Assembly: GCA_016201105.1 (NCBI GenBank)
Contig: JACQDN010000018.1
Location: forward strand, 1 to 50,420
From: Pseudomonadota bacterium
GTDB lineage: Bacteria; Pseudomonadota; Alphaproteobacteria; Micropepsales; Micropepsaceae
Length of the DNA stretch: 50,420 bases
Reading direction: 5' to 3'
Shown here: one piece after another, positions 18,813-27,918 of the stretch
Numbering within the stretch: the first letter of the stretch is position 1
Layout of the letters: every line of letters begins with the position of its first letter
Made by a program: the position numbers and the translations under genes
Notes under the pieces: model-generated
Database searches by the model: none
The model's input: the letters and a program-made list of their open reading frames with translations, nothing else
Told to the model about the DNA's origin: nothing

Positions 18813-20603
18813 ATGATCGCTTCAAAGGCCCGGAACAGGGCCAAGGCGGAGGAGTTGGCCAACAGGCCAGCGCCCAAAAGCCAAGGGATGGTGGGTGTGA
18901 GAAGTCAAGCGCTGCAGGCGAAGCCTGTCGACGGCATCCGTGCGTTGGTGGCGGCCCAAGAGTCCGAGCGGCTCCGCCTCGCGCTGGCCGGCGCGAACCT
19001 TGCCACCTTCGACTGGACGATTCCCGACGATCGGATTTCCTGGGACGGTTCGACCGACACGCTGTCGGCCCATATCGATCCCGATCGTTTGAAACGCGGC
19101 GAAAGATTCAAGACCTGGATGAGCGGCGCGGGCCGCGAGCAGCTCTCGCGCATTCTCGAAGATTGCGTGCTGAAAGACAGTGCCTTCGCCATCGAATTCG
19201 AAGCCGCTTCGCCCATGGGGACGGTGTGGTTCGAAATGTGCGGCGTGCGCATGCCGGGGCCCGACGGCCGTGCCGAGCGCCTGGCGGGCGTGCTGCATCC
19301 CGTGACGGAGAAAAAACTGGAGGCGCAGCGCCTCACCTATCTGGCGACCCGCGACGAACTTACCGGCCATCTCAATCGCACCAGCCTGCGCACCGAGCTG
19401 GCGCAGACGATTGAAGCGGCAAAGTCCGAGAACCGCACCTGCGCCTATCTGGTCGCGGCCATCGATCGTCTGGCCATGATCAACGAAGCTTACGGTTTCG
19501 GTGCGGCCGACGAAGTGATTGTCACGGTGGGCGAACGCTTGGCGAGCAAACTGCGCGCCACCGACATCATCGGCCGCACCGCAGGCAACAAACTCGGCGT
19601 CATTCTGGGCGACTGCAGCGAGCGCGAAATCGCGCTGGTGTCGGATCGCCTGCGCGCCGCGGTGTGCGACAAAGTAATTTCCACTCGCAATGGAACGGTG
19701 TCGGCCACCATCAGCGTCGGCGCGGTGTGGCTGCCCTCCGGCGCATCGTCCAGCCAGGAAGCGATGCTGCGCGCCGAAGAAGCGCTCGATCGCGCACGCG
19801 CCGGCGGCCGCGGCGGCTACGCCGTTTACACCAATTCGCCGCAACGCGAGATGGCGCGGCTACGGCTGATGGCGATCGCCGACGATGTGGTCGCCGCGCT
19901 GCACGATCATCGCCTGATCTTCGCGTATCAGCCCATCGTCGATGCCACGACCCGCGCGGTTGTGCATTACGAATGTCTGCTGCGCATGGCGCGCACCGAT
20001 GGTTCGATCGTCAGCGCCGGCCAGTTCATTCCGGCCGCCGAACAGCTGGGTCTTGTTCGTCTGGTCGATCGCCATGCGCTCGAAATGACCATCGCGCAGC
20101 TGCACGCCAATCGCGACATCAGCCTCGCCGTGAACGTGTCCGGCACCACGGCTGGCGATCCGTCATGGCTCGAATCGTTCGTAAATTATGTGCGGGCAAA
20201 CCGCGAGGTGGCCGAGCGCGTGATCGTGGAGTTGACGGAAACCGCGGCGCTCAACGACTTCGAGGAAAGTGCGGCTTTCGTCTCCAAACTGCGCGAGATG
20301 GGCTGCCGCGTCGCCATCGACGATTTCGGCGCCGGCTACACTTCGTTCCGCAATCTGCAGATGCTGCATGTCGACATGGTCAAGATCGACGGCACCTTCG
20401 TGCATGGCATTTCGCAGTCGCCCGACAATCAGATCTTCGTGCGCACGCTGATCGATCTCGCCAAGAATTTCGATCTGAAGACGGTCGCGGAGTGGGTGAG
20501 TTCGGAAGAAGACGCACGGTTGCTCAAGAGCTTCGGCATCGACTACTTCCAGGGTTTCTTTTTAGGCGAACCTGTCGTCGATCCGGATTGGGTGAAGCGC
20601 TGA
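18813..20603 (+). CDS. PAS-like/GGDEF(degenerate)/EAL c-di-GMP phosphodiesterase
   Basis: A 596-aa cytoplasmic signalling protein. Residues 50-165 form a PAS-like sensor (LRLALAGANLATFDWTIPDD to GVLHPVTEKKLEAQRL). A GGDEF-fold domain follows from about 170 (YLATRDELTGHLNR), but the active loop at about 255 reads RTAGNKLGVIL instead of GGDEF, so cyclase activity is not expected. The EAL domain (about 345-590) has ECLLR at 386 in place of EALLR, LAVNVSG, VELTET, DDFGAGYTSF near 503, VKIDG and YFQGFFLGEP. The metal and base residues are therefore present and it should degrade c-di-GMP. The dead GGDEF half may bind GTP as a regulator, as in related proteins. No transmembrane segment is seen. Confidence 0.88.
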   Translation: MIASKARNRAKAEELANRPAPKSQGMVGVRSQALQAKPVDGIRALVAAQESERLRLALAGANLATFDWTIPDDRISWDGSTDTLSAHIDPDRLKRGERFKTWMSGAGREQLSRILEDCVLKDSAFAIEFEAASPMGTVWFEMCGVRMPGPDGRAERLAGVLHPVTEKKLEAQRLTYLATRDELTGHLNRTSLRTELAQTIEAAKSENRTCAYLVAAIDRLAMINEAYGFGAADEVIVTVGERLASKLRATDIIGRTAGNKLGVILGDCSEREIALVSDRLRAAVCDKVISTRNGTVSATISVGAVWLPSGASSSQEAMLRAEEALDRARAGGRGGYAVYTNSPQREMARLRLMAIADDVVAALHDHRLIFAYQPIVDATTRAVVHYECLLRMARTDGSIVSAGQFIPAAEQLGLVRLVDRHALEMTIAQLHANRDISLAVNVSGTTAGDPSWLESFVNYVRANREVAERVIVELTETAALNDFEESAAFVSKLREMGCRVAIDDFGAGYTSFRNLQMLHVDMVKIDGTFVHGISQSPDNQIFVRTLIDLAKNFDLKTVAEWVSSEEDARLLKSFGIDYFQGFFLGEPVVDPDWVKR

Positions 20604-20640
20604 GGGGGCATTTCAAGCCACCCTCTCTCAGCGCGCCGTT

Positions 20641-21594
20641 CTACTTGCTCGCAGCAGATGTCAACGCAAGTTGAGATGATGCCTGAGCGATACCGTCGGA
20701 CAACGATCTCTGAGCGCTCAAAAGTCCGGCGCGCTGCGCTTCAAGAGCCTGCTTTTGGGCACTCTTGGTTGCGTCGTTACCTATCCTGTCTATCTGATCG
20801 TTGAGACCGCTAATCGTAGCATTCAATTCCGTCAGCTTGTCCTTGAGAGCAGTGATGCGTTCCGTGAGTTCTACACTCGAGGGATTGATGCGTGCGGCGG
20901 CATCCGTGAGCGTCACAAGGCCGGAGTAGAAGGAGCAGGCGGAGTGGTACTCAAGGACCGCCCTAACCATTTGATCGGCGCTGTAGTCGTTGATGGATTT
21001 TGTACGCGATGCCTCAAGCGCGGACATTTTTTCAGTTCGCGTTTTGTCGATAGATTTCACTACAGCTGAGGCCAGAATGTTCTGGTAGAATACGTTGTTA
21101 AAGTTATCGCGTGTCGCATTTACAATCGCCGCGCTGCCGGAGAGCGCGCGCACAGTGGCGGCTGGCGTGAACAGCGCGCCCATGCCGCTCAGAATAGTCG
21201 CTGTCTCTGAAAGCCCGAAATTCGAAGAGCTGGCGTCCGCAATAATTCCCGCTTCATGCGCTTCGCAGATTCGATTTGATCGCTGAACCAAATAATCCAT
21301 CGCGCGATTGCGGCTTGCCGCGTCTAGGCCCGCAAACGCATAAATACTTTGCTGAGTGCCCGGAAATTTGGAATTGGGATCGTAGATGTTGATAGCAACC
21401 GGAACGTACTGCCCATTCAGGAACAGGCCGCTTTGGTCGAGGGTCACATCATTTTCTTCCTTCGTCACCGAATCGACCATATAAGCGTCTTTTACGGTGC
21501 TGCAGGCACTGATCAGCAACGATGCAGTGGTCAATGCAGCTGCGCGAACAATACTTCCCGTGCGTACATGCGCACGGCCACTTTGCTTAGCCAT
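20641..21594 (-). CDS. Lipoprotein with C-terminal coiled coil
   Basis: A 317-aa protein. The signal peptide carries a lipobox (SLLISAC), so it should be lipid-anchored. The middle section is Ala/Ser/Asn-rich with no motif I recognise. From about residue 225 the sequence becomes strongly heptad-like (VELTERITALKDKLTELNAT, then SGLNDQIDRIGNDATKSAQK, then QALEAQRAGLLSAQRSLSDG), predicting a long coiled coil. AGGGGAT precedes ATG 21594; the frame extends further upstream but without a signal-peptide start. The DNA is visibly less GC-rich than its neighbours, with codons such as aat and aaa, which may mark later acquisition. It converges on the GGDEF-EAL gene 37 bp away. The function is unknown. 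Confidence 0.75.
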   Translation of the reverse strand: MAKQSGRAHVRTGSIVRAAALTTASLLISACSTVKDAYMVDSVTKEENDVTLDQSGLFLNGQYVPVAINIYDPNSKFPGTQQSIYAFAGLDAASRNRAMDYLVQRSNRICEAHEAGIIADASSSNFGLSETATILSGMGALFTPAATVRALSGSAAIVNATRDNFNNVFYQNILASAVVKSIDKTRTEKMSALEASRTKSINDYSADQMVRAVLEYHSACSFYSGLVTLTDAAARINPSSVELTERITALKDKLTELNATISGLNDQIDRIGNDATKSAQKQALEAQRAGLLSAQRSLSDGIAQASSQLALTSAASK

Positions 21595-21754
21595 TTGAAT
21601 ATCCCCTGCCACCTTGAACTGTGGTCTCCAATGGAAAGCAGTTAATGTCAAAACATAGAAGAAATCAAGCAAAGCTATAGAATGTCCGCTGGCAGGACTC
21701 AGTAGCGTTTGTAGCTTTATTTCGTTTGTTTTGGCGCGAGCGGCAAAAATGCTG

Positions 21755-22399
21755 TCATTTCCGTTCGCGGGCGAGTTCGGCGAGCTGCTTGCGCATTGCT
21801 TCGATCTCGTTCTTGAGCTCGCTGATTTCTTCCGCCGGTTTCTTGTTTTCGCCGCCGCCATTGTTGGCGCGCGACGCCGGCTGTTCTTCTTGTCCGCGCG
21901 ACATGCCGCCAAGCCCCCCTCCGAACGGCGTGAACATCTTCATGGCGCGCTCGAACATGGCGAGGTTCTGCCGTGTCATCGCTTCCAGCGCCTGGCTGCC
22001 GCCGCCGAATGCTTCGGCGACACGGTTGCGCATGGCTTCCTGATTCTTGGTGAAACTGTCCATCGAAAGATCGAGATAGCCGGGCACGAAGGCCTGCAGG
22101 CTATCGCCATAGAAACGGATGAGTTGGCGCAGGAACTTGATGGGTAGAAGATTCTGGCCCTTGCCCTCTTCTTCGAAGATGATCTGGGTGAGGACCGATC
22201 GGGTGATGTCCTCGCTCGTGCGCGCGTCGCGCACTTCGAATTCGACGCCTTCCTTCACCATCTGCGCCAGATGATCGAGCGTCACGTAACTCGAGGTCTG
22301 CGTATTGTAGAGCCGCCGGTTCGCGTACTTCTTAATGATGACCGGGCCGTCCGAACTGGGCTGTTCTTCCGTCACGAATGACTGCTTTCTGATGGGCAT
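21755..22399 (-). CDS. phaR: PHA synthesis regulator PhaR
   Basis: A 214-aa polyhydroxyalkanoate regulator. The N-terminal DNA-binding PHB/PHA accumulation domain is clear (VIIKKYANRRLYNTQTSSYV, then TLDHLAQMVKEGVEFEVRDA), followed by the PHB accumulation region (RSVLTQIIFEEEGKGQNLLP, LRQLIRFYGDSLQAFVPGYL). The C-terminus is a predicted coiled coil (EEISELKNEIEAMRKQLAEL). In this family PhaR binds both PHA granules and promoters of phasin and pha genes, releasing DNA when polymer forms. AGAGGTG lies upstream of ATG 22399. It is divergent from phaA with a 216-bp shared control region, the classic arrangement in PHA-making alphaproteobacteria. Confidence 0.93.
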   Translation of the reverse strand: MPIRKQSFVTEEQPSSDGPVIIKKYANRRLYNTQTSSYVTLDHLAQMVKEGVEFEVRDARTSEDITRSVLTQIIFEEEGKGQNLLPIKFLRQLIRFYGDSLQAFVPGYLDLSMDSFTKNQEAMRNRVAEAFGGGSQALEAMTRQNLAMFERAMKMFTPFGGGLGGMSRGQEEQPASRANNGGGENKKPAEEISELKNEIEAMRKQLAELARERK

Positions 22400-22528
22400 T
22401 GCCGGGCACCTCTCAAAAGGGTGCTTAAGGGTGGTTACATCATCGCAGCTTTCCCGCAGAGTCCAGTGTCTATCCATCCACTCAGTGCACCGCACCAAGT
22501 TGCGTGTCCCACAAGCATTTGAGAATAA

Positions 22529-23791
<1,263 letters not shown>

Positions 23792-23941
23792 CAGCGCGGC
23801 ATAGGCGCATCGATCGCTAAGACGCGATCTTCTTAGGATGGAACCGGGGCTCTGCGGAATCGTTTCTTCCGCGGGCAGGCGGTTCGCTGCGCTTTGCGGC
23901 ACTGCGAAAGACGCTGGTGGGCGCCATAGAGGAGACTCACC

Positions 23942-24394
23942 ATGCCGAATCTTTCACCCAGGAAACTCTTAAAGTCGTTTTTGCTTGGCGGCGCAGCCAG
24001 CCTGACCCTTGCTGCCATACCCGCCTTCGCACAAGGCGACGAGCGCAATGAAACCGCCGTCCTGAACCAAGAAGAAGTGCAGGTTCAAGCGCCGCGCATG
24101 CATATAGACCGCGGTCCTCTCAACGGGCCGGTGGAAAAAGTCTCGGCTTCGATCGCTGTTCATTACGCCGATCTCGATCTGCGCACGCGAACCGGCGCGC
24201 GTGAATTGAGAGTGCGCGTGCGCGATGCCGCTCAGGAAGTCTGCGCGCAGCTGGCCGGTGCCTATCGGTTCTATGACGCGCCTGGTACGTCCTGTTACAA
24301 GACCGCGCTGAACAATGCGATGGTGCGCGCCGATGAGGTGATCGACGGCGCACGTCAATATCATCACGACTATTACGCCTCCAACGACGAGTAG
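23942..24394 (+). CDS. UrcA-family exported protein
   Basis: A 150-aa protein with a signal peptide (LKSFLLGGAASLTLAAIPAF, cut after AFA-Q). The mature part contains the UrcA core: SIAVHYADLDLRTRTGAREL, then VRVRDAAQEVCAQL, a second Cys (GTSCYKTALNNAM), and A-x-x-V-I-D near the end, with a His/Tyr-rich tail (YHHDYYASNDE). The two Cys probably pair. UrcA proteins are small periplasmic proteins common in Caulobacterales and Sphingomonadales; their role is unknown. GAGGAG lies before the ATG. It separates phaA from phaB but is followed by its own strong terminator, so it is probably not part of a single pha transcript. Confidence 0.85.
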   Translation: MPNLSPRKLLKSFLLGGAASLTLAAIPAFAQGDERNETAVLNQEEVQVQAPRMHIDRGPLNGPVEKVSASIAVHYADLDLRTRTGARELRVRVRDAAQEVCAQLAGAYRFYDAPGTSCYKTALNNAMVRADEVIDGARQYHHDYYASNDE

Positions 24395-24419
24395 CCCTTC
24401 ACGACATCTTCGAAATCGA

Positions 24420-24450
24420 GGCTCCGCCGTCTTCCACCGGCGGAGCCTTT
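24420..24450 (+). terminator. Rho-independent terminator after the urcA-type gene
   Basis: A perfect 10-bp GC-rich stem (ggctccgccg at 24420-24429, cggcggagcc at 24438-24447) with an 8-base loop is followed by tttgcttt. It lies 26 bp after the UrcA-family stop. It should end transcription before phaB, implying that phaB has its own promoter in the 190 bp downstream. Confidence 0.85.
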
Positions 24451-24638
24451 GCTTTGGACGCCGGGGGCTTCGGACACGCAGGCGCTAGGAAAATAAGCCA
24501 AAGAGCTCTGGCGCTCGGGAGCCCGATCTGGCGGTTGGCTGGAGTGGTGGCGCGACATCGCGAATTCTCATCGTCTCTCGCGTGAGGCCAGACTTCTGTC
24601 TAAGTTAGTTTCAAAGAACAAAAGCTTGGGAGCAGAAA

Positions 24639-25361
24639 ATGGCGCGGGTTGCGATTGTGACGGGCGGCACCAGAGGCATCGGAGAAGCCATCTCGGTGGC
24701 CCTCAAGAATGCCGGTTACAAGGTTGCCGCGAACTATGCGGGCAACGACGAACGCGCCCAGGCGTTCAGCGCAAAGACGGGTATCGCCGTTTACAAATGG
24801 GATGTGGCGAACCACGAAGCCTGCGCGGCAGGCATCGCCAAAGTCGTCGCCGACCTCGGACCCGTCGACATTGTCGTCAACAACGCCGGCATCACCCGCG
24901 ACGGCACCATGCGCAAGATGGCGCGTACGGGCTGGGACGAAGTGCTCGATACCAATCTCGGCGGCTGCTTCAACATGTGCAAAGCCGTTTGGGAGGGCAT
25001 GCTGGAGCGCGGTTTCGGTCGCGTGGTGAATATCGGTTCGATCAACGGCCAGGCCGGGCAGTACGGCCAGGTGAACTACGCGGCCGCCAAATCCGGCATC
25101 CACGGCTTCACCAAGGCCTTGGCGCAGGAAGGTGCCCCCAAGGGCATCACCGTGAATGCGATCGCACCGGGTTATATCGACACCGATATGGTGGCGGCAG
25201 TGCCCGCCAACGTCCTGGAAAAGATCGTGGCCAAGATACCGGTGGGGCGCCTCGGCAAGGCTCAGGAGATCGCCCGCGGCGTGCTCTTCCTTGTCGCGGA
25301 CGACGCAGGCTTCGTCACCGGATCGACCATGTCGATCAACGGCGGCCAGCATATGTATTGA
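24639..25361 (+). CDS. phaB: Acetoacetyl-CoA reductase
   Basis: A 240-aa SDR that reduces acetoacetyl-CoA to (R)-3-hydroxybutyryl-CoA with NADPH, the second step of PHB synthesis. Motifs: TGGTRGIG nucleotide loop, NNAGITRDGTMRKM, the catalytic Ser (NIGSINGQAGQYGQ) and Tyr/Lys in NYAAAKSGIHGFTKALAQEG, then NAIAPGYIDTDMV and the C-terminal SINGGQHMY. That ending is characteristic of PhaB, which separates it from FabG. GGGAGCAG lies upstream of the ATG. It follows the urcA terminator and precedes the ccm genes, from which a short tandem repeat separates it. The partner synthase phaC is not in this window. Confidence 0.94.
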   Translation: MARVAIVTGGTRGIGEAISVALKNAGYKVAANYAGNDERAQAFSAKTGIAVYKWDVANHEACAAGIAKVVADLGPVDIVVNNAGITRDGTMRKMARTGWDEVLDTNLGGCFNMCKAVWEGMLERGFGRVVNIGSINGQAGQYGQVNYAAAKSGIHGFTKALAQEGAPKGITVNAIAPGYIDTDMVAAVPANVLEKIVAKIPVGRLGKAQEIARGVLFLVADDAGFVTGSTMSINGGQHMY

Positions 25362-25388
25362 GCCAGCGTATTGAGCCAGCGTATTGAG
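25355..25388 (+). repeat. 13-bp tandem repeat spanning the phaB stop
   Basis: The unit gtattgagccagc occurs twice (25355-25367, 25368-25380) and a third partial copy follows (gtattgag, 25381-25388). The first copy contains the last codon and TGA of phaB, so the repeats duplicate the stop region. This looks like recent slippage: the copies are identical. It lies only 60 bp ahead of ccmA and could serve to keep termination in one frame. No known element is matched. Confidence 0.8.
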
Positions 25389-25447
25389 TTTGGGCGCTGC
25401 TTTCGGCTACGCCAAGGGTGACGGATCGAGGGAGATCCGCCCGCCCG

Positions 25448-26059
25448 ATGGTTTCACTCAGCGCCCAAAATCTCGCCTGTATCCGCGGAGGGCGTCTCGT
25501 CTTTCGCCATGTGAGCTTGCGCGCAGACACGGGCGAATTCGTCAGCATTGAAGGACCGAACGGCGCCGGCAAGACCTCGTTGCTGCGCATGATTGCGGGT
25601 TTCTTGAAACCGCAAGCCGGAGACGTTCGCATTCAAAGCGAAGACGAGACGATTTCCGACGCTGAAGAGCGGGGCAAATATATCGGCTGGTTCGCCCATC
25701 AGGATGCGGTGAAACCGCAGTTGAGCGTGCTGGAGAATCTGCAGTTCTTCGCCGAACTTTACGGTGTCCGCGGCGATGTTAGCGCGGCGTTGGAGACAGT
25801 CGGCCTCGCACGCGCGGCCTCTTTGCCGGGTCAATATCTATCGGCCGGACAGAAAAAACGTCTGGCGCTTGCCCGTCTTGTTCTCGCGGGCCGTCCGCTT
25901 TGGTTGCTGGATGAACCGTTTGCCGCGCTCGACGTTGCGGGACGAGCGCTCGCCGTTTCGCTTATTGCCGAACATTGCGCCGCCGGCGGTATCGCACTGG
26001 CTGCCACCCATGAGCCGCTGGGACTTGACGGGCAGCGTCTGTCGCTGGCGGGCGCATGA
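25448..26059 (+). CDS. ccmA: Heme exporter ATP-binding protein CcmA
   Basis: A 203-aa ABC ATPase of the cytochrome c maturation system, energising release of holo-CcmE. It has Walker A GPNGAGKTSL, Q-loop AHQDAVKPQLSVLENL, signature YLSAGQKKRLALARL (LSAGQ is typical of CcmA), Walker B PLWLLDEPFAALD and the H-loop ATHEP. The start at 25448 was chosen because the next residues (VSLSAQNLACIRGG) match the family opening; a GTG at 25418 adds ten unconserved residues. It is the first gene of a coupled unit: its stop overlaps the ccmB start (ATGA). Confidence 0.92.
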   Translation: MVSLSAQNLACIRGGRLVFRHVSLRADTGEFVSIEGPNGAGKTSLLRMIAGFLKPQAGDVRIQSEDETISDAEERGKYIGWFAHQDAVKPQLSVLENLQFFAELYGVRGDVSAALETVGLARAASLPGQYLSAGQKKRLALARLVLAGRPLWLLDEPFAALDVAGRALAVSLIAEHCAAGGIALAATHEPLGLDGQRLSLAGA

Positions 26060-26718
26060 GCGCGACCGCTCTTCTGGTGCGCGATATCCGGCTCGCCGCG
26101 CGAGCCGGCGGCAGCATGGTGTTGGCGCTCGCGTTTTTTGCCGCGGTGGCGACATTGGTGCCGTTCGGCGTCGGCGCCGATCTGGCGCTCCTCGCACGCA
26201 TCGCCGGCGGTGTGTTGTGGGTCGGGGCGGTCCTTGCCTCGCTGATCTCGCTCGATCGATTGTTCCAGGCCGATTTCGAAGACGGCAGCCTCGATCTCAT
26301 CGCCCTCTCGCCTTTGTCGCTGGAAACGACCGCCGCAGCCAAAATCGCCGCCCACTGGCTGACGACGGGCCTGCCGCTGACCGCGCTCTCGCCTTTGCTT
26401 GCGTTGCTCTTCAATTTGCCGCCGCCGGCCTATCAACCGCTGGTCGTTTCGCTCCTGCTCGGTACCCCCTGCATCAGCGCGCTTGGTTCGGTGGGCGCCG
26501 CGCTCACGATGTCGGTACGTCGCGGCGGCTTGATCTTGCCGCTGCTGGTCTTGCCGCTTTTGGCGCCGGCCGTGATATTCGGGGCAGGCGCGGTGCTGGC
26601 GGCGCTCGATGGCATCGCAAGCGGCGCGTTGTGGCTGTTGGCGGCGTTTTCGCTGGGCGCGGTGCTTCTGTCGCCTTTTGCCGCCGCTGCCGCCGTGCGG
26701 CTCAATCTCGCAGGATAG
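26056..26718 (+). CDS. ccmB: Heme exporter membrane protein CcmB
   Basis: A 220-aa integral membrane subunit of the CcmABCD complex. Six hydrophobic segments can be read, for example LALAFFAAVATLVPFGVG, VLWVGAVLASLISLDRLF, and several C-terminal ones (LLVLPLLAPAVIFGAGAVLA, LLAAFSLGAVLLSPFAAAAA). The stretch RLFQADFEDGSLDLIALSPL with the FEDGSLDL motif is diagnostic of CcmB. It partners CcmA in the plasma membrane. Translation is coupled to ccmA by an ATGA overlap. A 43-bp gap separates it from ccmC. Confidence 0.92.
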   Translation: MSATALLVRDIRLAARAGGSMVLALAFFAAVATLVPFGVGADLALLARIAGGVLWVGAVLASLISLDRLFQADFEDGSLDLIALSPLSLETTAAAKIAAHWLTTGLPLTALSPLLALLFNLPPPAYQPLVVSLLLGTPCISALGSVGAALTMSVRRGGLILPLLVLPLLAPAVIFGAGAVLAALDGIASGALWLLAAFSLGAVLLSPFAAAAAVRLNLAG

Positions 26719-26761
26719 GACGAGTAGTTGTTCCCATGAACCGAGCGATCTAGACCAGACC

Positions 26762-27481
26762 ATGTTTCGATACGCCAATCCCAAACGCTTCATGGATTTG
26801 AGTGGCGCGCTGCTGCCGTGGATCGCGTCGGCGTCGGCGCTCGCGTTCGCGGCGGGCTTGTATCTCGCGCTCGCCGCGCCGCCCGATTATCTGCAAGGCG
26901 ACAGCGTGCGCATCATGTTCGTGCATGTGCCGGCGGCCTGGCTTGCCATGATGATCTACGGCCTGATGGCGCTGGCGTCTCTGCTGAGCCTTGTGAATCG
27001 TCATCCCCTTGCCGACGTGGCGGCGAAAACGGCGGCGCCCCTGGGCGCGCTCTTCACCGCGCTTGCGCTCGTCACCGGATCGTTGTGGGGCCGGCCGATG
27101 TGGGGCGCCTGGTGGGTGTGGGACGGAAGGCTCACCTCGTTTCTTCTGATGCTGTTTCTCTATCTGGGCTACATCGCGCTGTGGAACGCGATCGAGGACG
27201 AAACGCGCGCGGCCCGGGCCACGGCGGTTCTTGCGCTGGTTGGCGTGGTGAATCTTCCCATTATCGAATTCTCGGTCGATTGGTGGACGACATTGCATCA
27301 GGGCGAGAGCATCTTCCGCAAAGGCGGGCCCACCATCTCGGCTGTATTCTTGTGGCCGCTGTTTCTGCTGGCGATTGCCTACACGGCGCTCTTCTTCGCG
27401 CTCTGGCTGGTGCGCATCCGCACGGAAATCCTCAATCGGCGCGCGCGCGCGATGCTGATGAACTCCAGCGAGGCTGCGTGA
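26762..27481 (+). CDS. ccmC: Heme lyase/exporter protein CcmC
   Basis: A 239-aa membrane protein that loads heme onto CcmE. It carries the tryptophan-rich heme-handling motif WGAWWVWDGRLTS in the periplasmic loop, flanked by His residues (MFVHVPAAWLAMM near residue 58 and TLHQGESI near 180), and six membrane segments, as in the family. The start at 26762 gives the usual opening (FRYANPKRFMDLSGALLPW). The longer frame would overlap ccmB. Its stop overlaps a short GTG-initiated ORF (GTGA). Confidence 0.93.
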   Translation: MFRYANPKRFMDLSGALLPWIASASALAFAAGLYLALAAPPDYLQGDSVRIMFVHVPAAWLAMMIYGLMALASLLSLVNRHPLADVAAKTAAPLGALFTALALVTGSLWGRPMWGAWWVWDGRLTSFLLMLFLYLGYIALWNAIEDETRAARATAVLALVGVVNLPIIEFSVDWWTTLHQGESIFRKGGPTISAVFLWPLFLLAIAYTALFFALWLVRIRTEILNRRARAMLMNSSEAA

Positions 27482-27543
27482 GTATCGCAGCTCAGGACGC
27501 GCCGGTTGCGAAGCGCAGGCCATACGAGAAGGCCGCGGCGTAA
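27478..27543 (+). CDS. 21-aa coupled leader-like ORF in the ccm operon
   Basis: The short frame MSIAAQDAPVAKRRPYEKAA (then A, stop) starts with GTG overlapping the ccmC stop and ends in TAA overlapping the ATG of the next ORF (TAATG). The peptide is hydrophilic and basic and matches no family I know. Its value may be only to carry ribosomes from ccmC into the downstream small ORF. It could also be a chance frame. The two perfect overlaps are the only support. Confidence 0.35.
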   Translation: MSIAAQDAPVAKRRPYEKAAA

Positions 27544-27728
27544 TGTGGAGTCCGAAACATATCGCAATCGCTGCGATACTCGGAGTTCTGTGGCTAGTCG
27601 CGGGTGTTTATCGCTGGATTGAGATCGGCCGATATGGCCATTATTCGACGGGCGGGAACTACCGCACCACCTATTTCATCCTTTTTGCGACTGCTTGCAC
27701 CTTCTTCTTGGGGGCCCTTCTTTGGTGA
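27543..27728 (+). CDS. 61-aa single-pass/two-segment membrane protein in the ccm operon
   Basis: A 61-aa protein with two hydrophobic stretches: HIAIAAILGVLWLVAGVYRW near the N-terminus and TYFILFATACTFFLGALLW at the C-terminus. They are joined by a polar Tyr/Gly-rich loop (IEIGRYGHYSTGGNYRTT). It has a single Cys in the second segment. I do not recognise it; it is not CcmD, which follows as a separate gene. The start overlaps the preceding stop (TAATG), and the gene lies wholly inside ccmC-ccmD, so it should be made with the Ccm proteins. Either a lineage-specific accessory of heme export or a passenger is possible. Confidence 0.6.
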   Translation: MWSPKHIAIAAILGVLWLVAGVYRWIEIGRYGHYSTGGNYRTTYFILFATACTFFLGALLW

Positions 27729-27756
27729 TCAAATTTCAAACTGTGTCGCTACCCGC

Positions 27757-27918
27757 ATGAGCCAGCTGTTCGGAAAATACGCGGCCTATGTCGTTCCAGC
27801 TTATATCCTCAGCGCGGTTTGCATCCTGGCCGCCATCGTCGTCGTGATGCGGGCCTATCGCGCTGCAAAAGCGCGGCTCGCGGCTTTGGAGTCCGCCAAG
27901 ATAGATGGCCCGCCGTGA
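27757..27918 (+). CDS. ccmD: Heme exporter protein CcmD
   Basis: A 53-aa single-pass membrane protein. The pattern is typical of CcmD: an N-terminal aromatic stretch (LFGKYAAYVVPAY), one hydrophobic helix (ILSAVCILAAIVVVMRA), then a basic, Ala-rich cytoplasmic tail (YRAAKARLAALESAK). CcmD helps release CcmE from CcmC/CcmAB. The stop overlaps the GTG start of ccmG (GTGA), giving tight coupling. Assignment depends on length, topology and position between ccmC and ccmG, as sequence conservation in CcmD is low. Confidence 0.85.
   Translation: MSQLFGKYAAYVVPAYILSAVCILAAIVVVMRAYRAAKARLAALESAKIDGPP

Noticed and set aside
23812..23833. Terminator after phaA
   Set aside because: Only a 6-bp stem (gatcgc/gcgatc) and a weak ttctt tail; too weak to list as a terminator.
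24373..24558. Open frame on the minus strand between urcA and phaB
   Set aside because: It reads through the terminator stem and has no ribosome site or protein-like composition.
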